NCBI GenBank assembly: GCA_947561585.1
Contig: CANNZV010000271.1
Span: 186,001 to 250,000 of the forward strand
Direction: 5' to 3'
Source of the DNA: Caprella mutica
Taxonomy: Eukaryota; Arthropoda; Malacostraca; Amphipoda; Caprellidae
Length of the DNA: 64,000 nt
In this document: positions 37,903-50,116 of the stretch, in pieces
Numbering within the stretch: the stretch's first letter is position 1
Layout: every line of letters starts with the position of its first letter
Program-made: the position numbers and the translations under genes
The notes under the pieces: generated by a model
What the model saw: only the letters and a program-made list of their open reading frames with translations
Told to the model about the DNA's origin: nothing
Database searches by the model: none

Positions 37903-38343
37903 ATGGCTGAATTACAAACTTTGATTAATAAGCGTAAATTTATACGCAAGAAAGTTTCTGAATTTCATGAATCTAGGAATACTTTCAATGAATTACTAGA
38001 TGCTCAAATTAAAGAGCACGCTGATGTTCTCGATACTTATGCTAATGATATTGAAAATTTGAATGATGCTATTCATAAATATTTGATTGACGAGAGTAAA
38101 GAAGTCGGTGAGGAAGAATACGTGAGGTGTCAGGAATATAAAGATAAAATTACTAGATGTATAACCAGCTTAAGATTAGCAACAACTTCTATTCCTGTCC
38201 ATACCAGTACACATAACTCTAATCCTTCCTTACTACGATCTCCTATAGCTCCTCTACCTAGATTTACTAGTGCAGACGGAGAAGATCTTACTAGGTTTCT
38301 TATCGAATTTGAAGATACTCTTAGTAAATATAACTATTCATAG
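37903..38343 (+). pseudogene. gag: BEL/Pao polyprotein, gag N-terminal segment
   Basis: This opens the gag-pol frame: the ATG at 37903 follows the primer-binding site by about 200 bp and has an AT-rich leader. The first ~100 residues are charged and predicted helical (MAELQTLINK...), and from about residue 115 a DUF1759-like gag region begins (LPRFTSADGEDLTRFLIEFE). It ends at a TAG (38341-38343, codon 147). The same frame continues directly with YDQLLLLKQQISGRAL, which is the continuation of the same domain, so the stop is a point mutation within gag and not a natural end. Confidence 0.9.
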
Positions 38344-41097
38344 TATGATCAGTTACTGCTTTTAAAGCAACAAATTAGTGGCAGAGCCCTAACTCTTGTA
38401 AATTCTCTTGAATCTGACAAACAAGGATATAGACATGCTAAATCATTGTTAGTAGAAGCATTAGCTTCAGAAGATGTTCAAATATTTAATGTTATTAAAC
38501 AGCTAACTGAATTAAAATTGCCGTTAAAAGCTGAACCATTTGAATATATATCTAGAGTAAGATTGTTATCTGAGAGTGTCAAGAAATTGGATATCACTAT
38601 TGATGATGTTTTGCAATATTTTGTATGGATGGGTTTTAATGATTCCTTTCAGGAACAACTAATTTCTATTACGAATAACATAAGACCATCTTTTAAGGAA
38701 ATCTCTAATAATTTCTTTTCAGCTGCTGAAAGATACACACTGCTGCAGAAGAAGACTAAAGCATTCAAATCCTCTCCAGATAATTTATGCCCTGATACTC
38801 CCACACCAAAGTCCTTTAATTCCTTTGCATCAGATATTAATTATCATAAAAATAATGCTTCAGGCAGTGCAAAATTTAGATCATGTGTACTTTGCCCTGA
38901 ACCTACTGATAATAACTCTATTCACCCGATTTACAAGTGTGAAAAATATCCTGATGCTAAATCAAAGTTGAAGCGAATTAATGAACTTGGGGGTTGTAAC
39001 AAATGTGGTTTTACTAATCATCAATCAAACTCTTGTAGATTCAGATTTAATTCAAAGTGTAAGCATTGTCATAGCTGGCATCAGAGTTTTCTTTGTTCCC
39101 GAGATCTCAGAAAATTTAATTCTGACAGGGGTAACAATAGCAACTCTGTAAATAATCATACGGTCATAATTTCAGATGTGTATCCAGGTACGGTTTCCAG
39201 TGATAGTATTTTGCCAACATTTTCTTTTAATATTGGTAATAATTGTATTAGAGGATTGAAAGATTGCGGCAGTCAAGTTAATTTCATTGTGGAAGATCTT
39301 GTTGAGAAGTTAAATTTGAAAGTTATTAAACATGATGTAGAACTAAATTTGAATGGCATAAATGTTTCTCAAAAATACAAATCTAAAATTGTAGAAATTG
39401 ATGCACGTTTTGGAACTTCTAATTTTGTAATTGAAGCCGTAACTATTCCTAAAATTAATATTTCTTTGAATATTAGCTTTCTCGGGGATATTGTTAGAAA
39501 GTGTTCGGAACTAGATTTAGAGTTAGCCGACTCATTTTTGAATGAGACCGATAATCAGATAAAAGGCCTAGATTTTATTTTGGGCACTAAGGGTGCTTTT
39601 TGTTTACCAGAATCTGATACACTCATGGGATATGACGTGATGTCGGTCTATTCACACACGCCATGTGGTGTACTACTTAGGGGTGATGCTAAGCAACTAT
39701 TATACAATTTGAAAAATTGTTTTAATTCTGGTGTTACTGGTAATGATTATTGTGATTATAAACCTTTATCGACTTTTACGTCTGTTATTTGTGATGAATA
39801 TACTGTGCCTAATGTGACTAATTCTGATATATATCCCATTATTTCTAAGGACGGTATTGTAAATATTTCCCTGTTAAATGAGGCTACTGATGATATGCTT
39901 TCTGAATATTGTAAATATTTCACACATTGTAGTAGTGAAGATGTTAATGACAAAAACTCTGAAATTAATGATAAACTTGTTAAATTTGCTCTTGATAATT
40001 TGAAGATTAATGAGGATGGCAGATTGGTAATGCCATTGTTTTGGAACAGTTCAGTTTCTCATCTGCTAGGTAACAATAGAAAACTTGCGGAGGCTGTTCT
40101 AAAGTCAAACTTAAAGAAATTACGCAAAGATGATGTATTGTTAAAATTAATGGATGATGTATTTCGTGAGCAGGAATCATCCGGAATTGTTGAAAGAATT
40201 GATGATTTTGAACAATTTAAATTAGATAACCCTAATCATAGTTTCTTGGCGCATATGGGTGTTTATAAATTGAATCGTGAAACTACCAAATGTCGTATTG
40301 TTTATCTTTCTAATTTGTGTGAAAAGATTCCAGGCCAGAATTTGACTGTTAGTCACAATCAAGCGATTCATAGTGGCCCGTCTCTCAATCAGAAACTTTC
40401 TTCTGCTATTCTGCACTTGAGATTTGATGAGAGACTTCTATGTTTTGATATTGCTAAGGCATTTAATTGTATAGCATTAAATGAAGTGGACCAAAACAGA
40501 CTTCTCTTCTATTGGTTCAGAAATGTGAGTAAAGGTGATTTCACCGTAGTTCCATACAGTCACCTTCGCTTGAGTTTTGGTGTACGGTGTAGTCCAACTA
40601 TCCTAATGTTAGGATTATATTATATTCTAATGTTAGATATTGATAACAATGACAGTGTGCTTAATAAATTTAAGGCTTTAGTTTACCAACTATCGTACAT
40701 GGATAATTTAGCAATTAGTGCAAATTCACACGATGAAATTACTAGCGCTTATAATAAATTACCACCTGTATTTGAACAATTTGGATTCCCATTGCAACAA
40801 TTCATCACTAATGATTCTAAGTTACAAGAGACTATTGATAGTGATTTTTCTATATCTACTGATGCTAATGTTAAATTACTAGGCTTGAATTGGAACAGAC
40901 TTGATGATGATTTGTCTACAAAGCAAATAAATTTGGATATTTCCGCTTCTACAAAGCGTACCATTTTGTCATCTATTGCATCACAATTTGACATTTATAA
41001 TTTCAATGGTCCTATTTTAAATAGGGCCAGATTATTTTTGCATGATTTACAGTGTGATAATTCGTTGGAATGGGATGATAATTTGCCTAAAGATTAA
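38344..41097 (+). pseudogene. pol: BEL/Pao polyprotein: gag zinc knuckles, protease, RT
   Basis: Same frame as the previous segment; codons are numbered from 37903. The gag C-terminus has two zinc knuckles, CNKCGFTNHQSNSC (from codon 365) and CKHCHSWHQSFLC. The aspartic protease follows with DCGSQVNFI at codon 454 (usual form D[ST]G[ST]). The reverse transcriptase has its first catalytic Asp in CFDIAKAF (codon 849) and the box that is usually YxDD as YMDN (codon 932). The segment ends at TAA 41095-41097 (codon 1065), after which the frame continues without shift. The YMDN variant may be lineage-specific or disabling; I cannot tell from one copy. Confidence 0.92.
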
Positions 41098-43482
41098 TTG
41101 AAGGAATGGTACAACATTTGTAAACAAGCTAATGCTTCACCTGTTATTATAGTAAAGCGATTTGTTGGAGAACGTACAAGTCAGTATAGACTGATAGCAT
41201 TTTCAGATAGTAGCGCTCTTATTTACGGTACTGTGATCTATATTCAAGATTTAAATTCTAACCAGATATCTTTTCTAATGTCAAAGAGCCGTATTGTTAA
41301 TAAACAATTCGAGAATAAAACTATTCCTTCTCTGGAAATGCAAGGAATTGTATTAGCTACTGAATGTCTAACTGACTTGTACAAGGAACTTTCAGGTCCA
41401 ACATGTGTTTGTCCTATAAATATAACTGATATGTTAATATATTCTGATAGTATGGTCTGTCTTTCATGGCTGGATTCCTATGTTTCAAAATTAGATAAAT
41501 TGCAAAAGAGATCGGTATTTGTTCAGAATAGACTAAATAAGATTGTGACTCTTTGCGAAACTAATTTCCCTATTACTTTCAAATTTGTATCTGGTATTGA
41601 AAATCCCGCGGATAGTGTCACCCGTTGTCTGTCTTATAAAAGCCTTTGTAAAACAAACTATCTAAGGGGACCTGTTGATGAATTTTCTTACGAACGTAGT
41701 CATGATGACATTATGTGTATTACTGTACCTAATCCACATGCTAAACTTTGTCCTAGTTTCCAGGTGTCTTCTTCTACTGTAGCTCATGAGGATTCTTTGA
41801 GATATGCCGATAACTTAGAAAGATTTTCTTTTCTCAGATTACGTGGAGTTTATAGTAAAGTCATGATTTTCATAAATAAATTGAAGCATAGAGTTGGTAA
41901 TAAATTTCTAAAGCACGCAGTTGATTATAACTTTCTCAAGGAATCTACAGAATTCTTAGTTAAACAAGATCAGCATTTACATTATAAAGATTTGTTCAAT
42001 TATTTTGAAGGTAACTCTGATCGTATTAAGGATATTCCTAACTTGGTTAATCAGTTGAATGTTTATGTTGATCAGAGCGGATTGCTCAGAGTGAAGAGCA
42101 AATTTTCTAGGATGACTGACGGCAAACTTGCAATTTTTCCTATACTTCTGTTTAAAAACAGTAGATTGACAGATTTGATAGTAGAGTATTACCATGTTAA
42201 AATGTTTCATTCTGGTGTATATAATTTGCTCTCGGAGATTCGTAAAATTTTCTGGATACCTCATTGCTTTACCGTTATTAAACGAAATCTCAAAGTGTGT
42301 ACTGTTTGCCGTAGATTTAAAGCTAAGGGTATCCAACTAAATCAAAGTCCGTATAGAGAGAATAGAATTGATCCTCCTAAAATTCCTTTCAGAGCAATAT
42401 ATATGGATTATTTTGGCCCGTATAATGTTAAGAACAATGGTGTCAGATGTAAAGTTTATATTCTCTGTATTACTTGTATGTTCACTAGGGCTATCAATTT
42501 AAAATTATGTCTAGATTTGTCTGTTGTCGAGTTTCTCCGAGCTTTTCAGATCCACTGTTTTGAATTTGGAGTTCCAACCGCAGTCATGTCAGATCTTGGT
42601 AGCCAGTTTGTTGCTGGGGGAAATATCATTGCTGATTTTTTGAAGGATCCCGATTCGGTGAGATATTTTGAAGAGAATAGTGTATCCCCGATTTCATTTG
42701 ACCAATACTATAAGGGTAATAGCGCTCTTGGGTCTCTAGTGGAAAGCTCTGTAAAATTAACTAAACGCTTGATATTTGGAGCTATTCGCAATTATGTATT
42801 AAATATTAGAGACTTTGAATTTGTTGTTTTCCAAACTATTAATCTTGTAAATAAAAGACCTATCGCGTTCAAGGAAAGTTTGAGAGATCCGAGTGTTGAT
42901 GATTTTTTAAATGTTATTACTCCTGAGAACTTGCTGAGAGGTCATAACTTAGTTTCAATAAATCTTATTCCAAACTTACAGCCAGTTTTCTCTGAATCTG
43001 ATCCGAATTGGAAACCTGGCTCTGACTTTGTTGGAACTATAAGAGACGATTATCGTTCTCTACGTAACGTTAGAGAAGAACTTGTCAAGAGATACAACTC
43101 TGAATTTATAGTTAACTTGATAGGGCAGGCTGTTAACGCTAAAGATTTGTATCGTCCTGTTAAGCATCATGGAATAGACATAGGAGATATTGTTCTCCTC
43201 AAAGAACCCAATACTAAGATAGCTAACTATCCAATGGCTATTGTTAAGTCGATTTCCAGGAACATTAATGGCGAGGTAACTGGAGCTACCCTAATGAAAG
43301 GTGCCACACGAGAAATCGTGAAGAGGCACAGTACCGCCCTAATTCCCTTATTGAGTAGAGACTCCCCTGTGGAAAATGTTTCTGTTGATATTCCTAATAG
43401 TTCTATTTCTACAGATAAGTCGCGTCCTCGACGCAAGGCGGCTGTTGTCTGCCGTGAAAGATTGCGACAGCAATCTCCATAA
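41098..43482 (+). pseudogene. pol: BEL/Pao polyprotein: RNase H, integrase, C-terminal domain
   Basis: This continues the frame after the in-frame TAA at 41095. RNase H: FSDSSALIYG (codon 1102), LEMQG and IYSDSMVCLSWL supply the acidic residues. Integrase: an HHCC region ending CTVCRRF (near codon 1465), then catalytic Asp in YMDYFGP (codon 1502), Asp in SDLGSQF (codon 1564) and Glu in LVESSVKL (codon 1614). The DDE triad is complete. The tail matches the DUF5641-type domain of BEL/Pao elements (GDIVLLKEPN near codon 1765). The natural stop is at 43480-43482, 73 bp before the 3' LTR. The whole polyprotein is about 1,859 codons, with only two point lesions. Confidence 0.92.
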
Positions 43483-43555
43483 ATATGACATTTATGAAAT
43501 TTTGTTCACTTTTGTATTCTGTAAATATTTTCAAAAGTGAACGCCCCCCCTGGAG

Positions 43556-45016
43556 TGTAAGGAAATATCCTTCACCTAGAACTGTATATATGTTATTTTG
43601 TTTGTATGTTATTTTTTAATTGAATATGTGTTTAAAAATTATGTGTTTATCCCAACTCGTTGCCCGTTATGAGTATTATGAATAAAGTCGTTAAAATTAA
43701 AATATAATTGAATATTAACCTTTAAAACGGGCAATGAGTTGGTCTCCAATGTTTTCCCGAGTTTTCCTCAGAGTAGCGAAGCTCGGAAGTAGTCAGTTGT
43801 CGTTTGATGCTACTAGGGTAAACACAACCTAGCTAGTATCTCCTTGTGTTAACGTTCGCCACAGCCAAAACCATGTCTGGCTGAAACTTTAGCTTCTCCC
43901 CCCTACCACCTGACGACTGCCGCTTTGTTGTGATGAGCTACAGTGATTGAGTGATGTCCAGTGTTGTTTTGTTAACGGACCAACCAACTCTCACTATCAT
44001 TGGATCCCCCATTCCCTGAGCACCCAGATGTTTCACCGTGCTGACGGAACTAGGAAGCAACTGATTACAGTATAGGTGAGACTGACTCAAAAGCGTGTGC
44101 CGTTAGTTTCTGTACTTTCAGTTATTTGTTTCCGACTATTCATCTTACTCTGAAAACGGGCAACTGATCCTTCATTATTTTCTATTTTTACAAACTATAT
44201 ATATTCTGACTTTTAATTATTCTCCAATTAATTTTCTATATAACTAAATTGCTTAAATTGATAAATTGCTTAAATTGATAAATTGCTTAAATTGATAAAT
44301 TGCTTAAATTGATAAATTGCTTAAATTGATAAATTGCTTAAATTGATAAATTGCTTAAATTGATAAATTGCTTAAATTGATAAATTGCTTAAATTGATAA
44401 ATTGCTTAAATTGATAAATTGCTTAAATTGATAAATTGCTTAAATTGATAAATTGCTTAAATTGATAAATTGCTTAAATTGATAAATTGCTTAAATCTAT
44501 ACTATTTCAATTTCTAAATAATTAAGTATACCTTCAGTAATCCAAAACATATTCTTTGAATTCTTTTTGACCAAGTTATACTATTCTAGGACCTAACTAG
44601 TGGTTTCTGCTGCGTTATCGTTGCTGCCTCTTGCCGATCAGTCTATTTAACTTGTACTTCGGTCGAACCAAAATCGGTAATAATTTAATCCTGCATTGAT
44701 AATAAATATTCATGATCATATTTCACTTTATTCCCATCTTTGTTTATTATACTATATTTTCCATTTTTTCATATTTACAGTTTTCAAGATTTCCAGTTGC
44801 CCCTGCATTGAAGTTACGTGGATCACACGCACCGTCCACGGAACATTATATAGGAACTATTTTTTTTAAAACTCTAAATAGAAATTATTACTACTGTCAT
44901 TAAAATCCAAATTGAACAGTGCAAATCTATAAATTATCTTATTTTGTTCTAACCTTCATATTAAATAAACTATTAAAATTGATACAAATTATATCTTCCT
45001 CCCCTTTTTCGATGCA
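43556..45016 (+). repeat. 3' LTR of the BEL/Pao element
   Basis: 1,461 bp, nearly identical to the 5' LTR. Its 17-bp array spans 44245-44496 (four units fewer, 68 bp) and it has the 30-bp segment at about 44631-44660. The net difference of 38 bp is fully explained by these two events. Confidence 0.95.
44245..44496. repeat. 17-bp tandem repeat inside 3' LTR
   Basis: About 15 copies of the unit also found at 36878-37197. Confidence 0.95.
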
Positions 45017-45021
45017 TCAAA
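45017..45021. repeat. Target-site duplication, right of BEL/Pao element
   Basis: TCAAA, identical to 36184-36188. Confidence 0.9.
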
Positions 45022-45178
45022 GGCCTGTGGTAAATTCCATCGCAGTGTGGATGATTCAAAGCGTTCGCTCAAGAGATCTTGGAAGGAAATTTCACAAGAA
45101 CAGTTGCGTGCCGCAATAGGAGGAGTTTGGAGGAGATTTGAGGCTGTTATTAAAAACAAGGGGAGACATTTTGAATAA
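45022..45178 (+). pseudogene. maT-like mariner transposase, C-terminal part
   Basis: It continues the reading frame cut at 36188: after the duplicated TCAAA come KACGKFHRSVDD, LKRSWKEISQEQLR and GGVWRRFEAVIKN, ending in TAA at 45176-45178. This is the usual helical C-terminus of mariner-type transposases. About 120 bp of 3' UTR then lead to the right terminal repeat. An ORF at 44919-45119 in another frame is a shadow. Confidence 0.88.
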
Positions 45179-45572
45179 ATTTATGATTTTTGAATTCTTA
45201 AAACCCTTATGTAATAATACATAACTGTAAATTATTGAATGTATTTTTCGTTGGATTATAATATGCACTTTCATTTGCTTCCAAACTTACGCCCCACCCT
45301 GTATATTTACCTTCTTTTAATTCGTTGCAGAATGTTTAAGATAGATGCAGAAAAAGTAAACAAATAAAACTGTGTTTTCAGAAAATTTCTAAGTTTGATA
45401 GTTTGTAAAATAAACTAGTTTGAAAATGGGTTACCTTTTTTTTGCACCACTCTGTATATACTGTCAACTTGTAAAAATTACAGTACCGTAGGTTTATAAA
45501 TATGACATGTGTTTTTTTAATACTTAGTCAAACTCTCCCGTTGATTTCGACAGTCAAACTCATTAGGGTTAA

Positions 45573-48500
45573 AGTTACGTAATTAGAATATTTTATGATC
45601 CGGAGATGCATTCGTTACGAAGCGAAAATTGAAAAATTTCACAAAAATAAAAAGCGCGTTCGATGAAAGGGAACGACCACGATCATATTTCAGTTTGAAA
45701 TGAATAATTGACATTTTATTATTGCACTTTACGTTGAATTATTGTTTAATTGATTTAGTACATTAAATTGGTAATAGTTCAATCATTTGTTTTGATTATC
45801 TTTTTTTCGTTTTTAGTGGGAAAGTATCCTCTTCGATAGAATAGTCATAGTAAATAATGGTAAGTACTTGAAAATTCAATCAGACTTGCAGTATTCGGAA
45901 AATGGGTGATATTATTGGTCATGATAGGTCACTTAGAATTTTGTGTAGTGCACTTTCTGATTTCTTTAAGTGCCCGGTAATTTTATGGTAAGGAAAAGAT
46001 TAGTTGAGATCTTGTTTTAAATTATTTTGGAAGTACCTGCAATAATATTTAATATTGGTTATGCATTCTCTCATGATTATCTTCAATAATCTCCAGATAA
46101 CACAGCATGTAAAGCTCCAAAAAAGTGTATATCATAACCATTATTCATGTAGCCGATAATTGAAGACTGTTGTGTTGGCGTACAAAGACAGGTAATCTAC
46201 CACTGCTGTTGTCTGCACACTACATATAAATCTACATCCATAGGCTAGTGTGTACAGGTGGTTACTGTGATGATTTCAAATAAAGGGGAAGTTACGAATT
46301 ATCTATTATTAGTGATTAAGGGGTATGGGTGGTAGATACATCCATTGTCCTTTATACCCATCTATTGTGATACAAATTCTGAATATATTCTATGATTCGT
46401 TAAAGGCATCCTTTTGTTAAACAACCATCACTGTTTGAAATTAAATGCACAGTGAAGATGTAAAAGATCAATCAATACTTGTGAATAAAGACAAAGTTTA
46501 CGGTTACAACAAATTAATACGCACAAATACCTATCATTAAATCCAGTTCCATACAAAATGTCGTTACGTGATATGAATGTGATATACACCGCCCCATTCT
46601 TGTTTTATGTTCACATTACTGAAGCTGTCCAGCATGTCAGATTTCTTCGTGAGGATAAAAGGGATTTGTTCTTATGATTGATATTGCAACTCTGTACTCT
46701 ATATTAACCTTGTATCTTTACATTGGTAATATTTAAGATAGAAATAGCATTCATTTTTATTTTGGTACTCTGTATATTTCATCCTATTCTATTATTCTTT
46801 GCAAGAAAGAATGCAAATAATTATGTTCTCATTTTTCAGTATTTTAAATAAATCTCTACCATAGCTCAATATAGTTTGAGAACTTTTTTAATTTTAAATA
46901 ATTTTGTTCAAAGATATGATTTTGTATGTACTCTTAATGTTAATTCTTTATTATTAAACATTTTATTTATTATTTCAATATCATAATTTATGCAGTATTA
47001 TTTCAGTTGCATAGTATTCTTTCTCTTTTTACTCCGTTACTTCCATTCGCATTAATATATTATATATAAATAATAATTATAACAATTTGTTATTACTCTT
47101 TATTCTCTTCTTCCAGCAATACGGAATTTTTTTTAACATTTCTCACTAAAAATATCATTTCATCATGATAATATATCGAACTAGAATCGTTTAATTCCTA
47201 TTAACGTCCATTGTTGTAATAAATTGAGTCCATATTCATTATTTTTATCTAAATTCTGAACTAAAAACAATTAATTAGGTAAAAAACAGCAGCGGTTTAA
47301 TTTTCGAATAGCGCAATAGTAATTAAAAAATAATATTGCAAATTACGAGTATAAATCTAATTTAAACGCCTCGGTAATCTATCAAATTTCATATCAAATC
47401 AATTATATTTAATATTTAAATTTTAATATGTTCAGTTTATATCTTTCAAATATCCGCATATCACTAATCAGAGAAAATTATTGTTTGGTCAAGCTCGAAG
47501 AACAAAATTAAAAGAAAAATCAATTTAATTATGCGATATCGTATGCATTTTAGGGAGAAAACATTTTAATCAGTTTATTCCCTTTTCTTATGATATTGTT
47601 AATTAAATATCGTATTCTCCATTATTCGTTTCATGAATCAAATTAACTTTTCATGATAGAAGAATACAGTCCAACGAGTTCAATTTTATGTTGGATTAAG
47701 CCATAAATTACCATAAGTCGTAATTTTAATTATAAATAAAAGAGTATAATAATTGTGTAATTTTATTTCAACATAATAATAGCGTGCCTAATATTACAGT
47801 CAATAATCCAACAGTGAATCAAGTCATCTGACTCTAAATATAATATTATTTTCCTATTCCTCTATATCATTTCCCGGTAATGAAACTGTAATATTTCCTT
47901 TTCTTTATCTCTATACAAAATCTAAATCGTCCATAATTTTCCTTCAAGTGATGTTCTATTTCAAAAGTTGATACTCTGAACTCTTTTATTTATTTTAAAT
48001 GTACTAGTTTTATTTCCAGAAATTTATATGGAAAACTCATTTAATAATAACTTTATTCCACAGTTAATAATTTTTTTATTGAATTTCTTGAATTGATAAT
48101 TACCGTCAATTTTCAAAGATATATTAATTATCTAATTACTGTATAATCCGTTACTTTAAAAAATCCGCGGTCACTAGCTCACTTCTAAGATTGAATTTTC
48201 AGGTTCATTCAAGTCTAATTGTCAGTGTGTTGTTATTGTTTTTATTTAGAAAAGTGAGACAAAGGACCATTCAGAGGAAGAAAAAATGACTTCTTTTATT
48301 GGGTCTCAGAGTGATGAATTGAAGCGATAAATTGCAGTGAAATTCCTAGAGTAGTCAATAAATCCATATGAGGCTAAAGCATTGATTTCAAATGAGTATT
48401 AACCTTACCTCTTTAAAGCTAAAGTGTTTATTCCCTGAAGTCAAATAATAGGGAAACATAAGCTATACAACTATTTATTTACGTGCATAGTTACACTTAC

Positions 48501-49747
48501 TCACCCAAAGTGTTACTATAGCTAAGCTTAGAGGGCAATCACACCTTTTCTCTGATAGTACAACATTACATTGGCTCATTTCACTGATGGTATATTATCA
48601 CAGTAATTATTTGTTCACACCGATGTCTCATCCCCCCCGATGTCTCTTTTCGCTAATAGGACATCATCCCAGTAACTCTTCTCTCTGATAGTACCTTGCT
48701 ATAACTCAATAGTATTACCAATAGATACGATCATGCATAAGCAATTTGACTAGATAAAATATTCTACGTAAAATTCTACATAAACACTTAAGATGCATCA
48801 GTGCAAATAAATATTTACGAGAGAGTACAGTTGTGCATAATAAGTGGTACATGAATACATAAATAACTATTTTGTATATTTTTACTTACCATGTGAATGT
48901 ATGAAGCTGTTGAAGGAGAAACTTATCCAATATTCTTATTTCAAACGATTGTAATATCGATTCATTTTTATGACTGAATTGTCTTACATTGAACAACATT
49001 TTATTTATTTAAATGCATGCTTTTATTGGATATTTTCTTCGAATATTAAATTGCGTATGGTTGTATATATTAGTATCTTCTGTCTTATAATGTCTAAGGT
49101 TTCAAGATGTAGTTAATAATTATATTTCTAGAAAATGTAGGTATATGTAATTACGTATTTTATATATAAGTATATTGATCACAATACTGCCGTAACTTAT
49201 GATACCAATACATGTAGTGTCTTATAGTAATACCGATACATGTAGTGTCTTTTAGTAATACCGAAACAGTAGTAAGTAATAATTATACCAATACTGTAGT
49301 ATTTTTTGTTAATTTCGCCGCTTTCATAATTTATACTAATACCGACACTCTCCTATAACTTTATCAAACAAACTAATAGTTTTAATGATTCCCTATTCCT
49401 ACTTTCTCAAGAAGAAAATTCTGTTCGATGGCTTATTTCACCGTGGATGTAAAACTGCTAACAAGAGCCCATCAATATCAATAAACTATTAGACTGCTTA
49501 AAATCAAATTAGGAAGATAACTTTTATGTTCAATGAATGAAAAGAGATTTTAGAACTTATATTATTTCTATATCTAGAATATAAGTCGAGATGGTATAAA
49601 ATAGAGAACTGAAACTGAATTAAAGTTAGATAAACTATATAATAGGCATTATATATATATTAATTACTTTTGTAAGTAATATTAATGTTACTTATTCGTG
49701 AAAATTATGTTAGCAGATTCGATTTAATGCAATCCTTAGGTATTGGA
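45573..49747. other. Long AT-rich non-coding stretch
   Basis: No gene, RNA gene or mobile element could be supported here; stop codons are dense in all frames. Confidence 0.5.
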
Positions 49748-49869
49748 GGATAAGTTCTGAAATATTTGACAGATTCACATTTTCGATAATATAATAAATT
49801 ATTCATAATTTTGTAATTATTTTTATTCCAGTATAGTCAAAATGTGGAACTGTCCTATAACTCGTGTCC
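49748..49869. mobile_element. Small TA-flanked MITE (GGATAAG ends), copy 2
   Basis: GGATAAGTTCTGAAATATTT and CAGATTCACATTTTCG at left correspond to the left end of the copy at 11236. At right, AAATGTGGAACTGTCCTATA is the complement of the same end. TA follows at 49870-49871. It is shorter (122 bp) and more diverged than copy 1. Confidence 0.5.
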
Positions 49870-49871
49870 TA

Positions 49872-50112
49872 CTCTACATTTATGAAAGTTGTTATTATTA
49901 ATTTATCCATGGTTGACCTACCAAAGTTTGAGAAAAAGACCCACTTAATCTTCTATGGCAGCACTCTGTCACTTCTTCTTTGAGATAAACTTCATACAAA
50001 AAGAATTCATTCTCTGTAAAGATTATGCTCTTCTTGTTTTTAATGGGAAACTATTGTCTAATTAACCCATTAATGCTGATAATTCATGCATTAATGATAA
50101 AACATTCATACA
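49872..50112. other. Short non-coding spacer
   Basis: Nothing recognised. Confidence 0.5.
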
Positions 50113-50116
50113 TTAA

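Larger units (their letters stand above)
36189..45016 (+). mobile_element. Young BEL/Pao LTR retrotransposon inside a mariner transposase
   Basis: It has long terminal repeats (36189-37687 and 43556-45016) that start TGTAAGG and end GATGCA, a 5-bp duplication TCAAA, a primer-binding site at 37688 and a single gag-pol frame with the BEL/Pao domain order (gag, protease, RT, RNase H, integrase). Total length is 8,828 bp. The LTRs differ by only about five substitutions, a 30-bp indel and the number of 17-bp repeats, which suggests recent insertion. Two in-frame stops interrupt the polyprotein. There is no env-like ORF. Confidence 0.95.
35173..45301 (+). mobile_element. Mariner element of the DD37D (maT-like) type
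   Basis: The inverted ends are CAGGGTGGGTCGTAAGTTTG (35173) and the complement of CAGGGTGGGGCGTAAGTTTG (45301), matching over at least 27 bp. TA flanks both sides (35171-35172, 45302-45303). With the BEL/Pao insertion and one copy of its duplication removed, the element is 1,296 bp, a normal size for a mariner. It sits inside the Tc1/mariner element that starts at 34181. Its transposase is open apart from one TAA and the retrotransposon insertion. Confidence 0.9.
34181..45454 (-). mobile_element. Degraded Tc1/mariner-superfamily element with long TIRs
   Basis: It begins CAGGGTGGCGCAAAAAAAAG (34181) and ends in the complement of CAGAGTGGTGCAAAAAAAAG (45454), with TA on each side (34179-34180, 45455-45456). 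The inverted repeats stay similar for about 190-220 bp. Removing the inner insertion leaves about 1,143 bp. The insertion lies at the TA in GTTTAGTATA of the surrounding MITE; copy B at 50.5 kb has that site unoccupied. A decayed transposase fragment lies on the minus strand. Confidence 0.85.
33743..45568 (+). mobile_element. piggyBac-like MITE, copy A, interrupted by nested TEs
   Basis: Its ends are inverted repeats CCCTAATGAGTTTGAC (33743) and GTCAAACTCATTAGGG (ending 45568). TTAA follows the right end (45569-45572) and a mutated ATAA precedes the left. Its own sequence is 33743-34180 plus 45457-45568, 550 bp once the insertion is removed. That agrees with the uninterrupted copy B at 50117-50665 (549 bp). 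It is non-coding, with a 14-bp-arm hairpin GAGCTGTGATTGGG at 34040-34077. TTAA sites and CCCT termini point to mobilisation by a piggyBac-type transposase. Confidence 0.8.
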
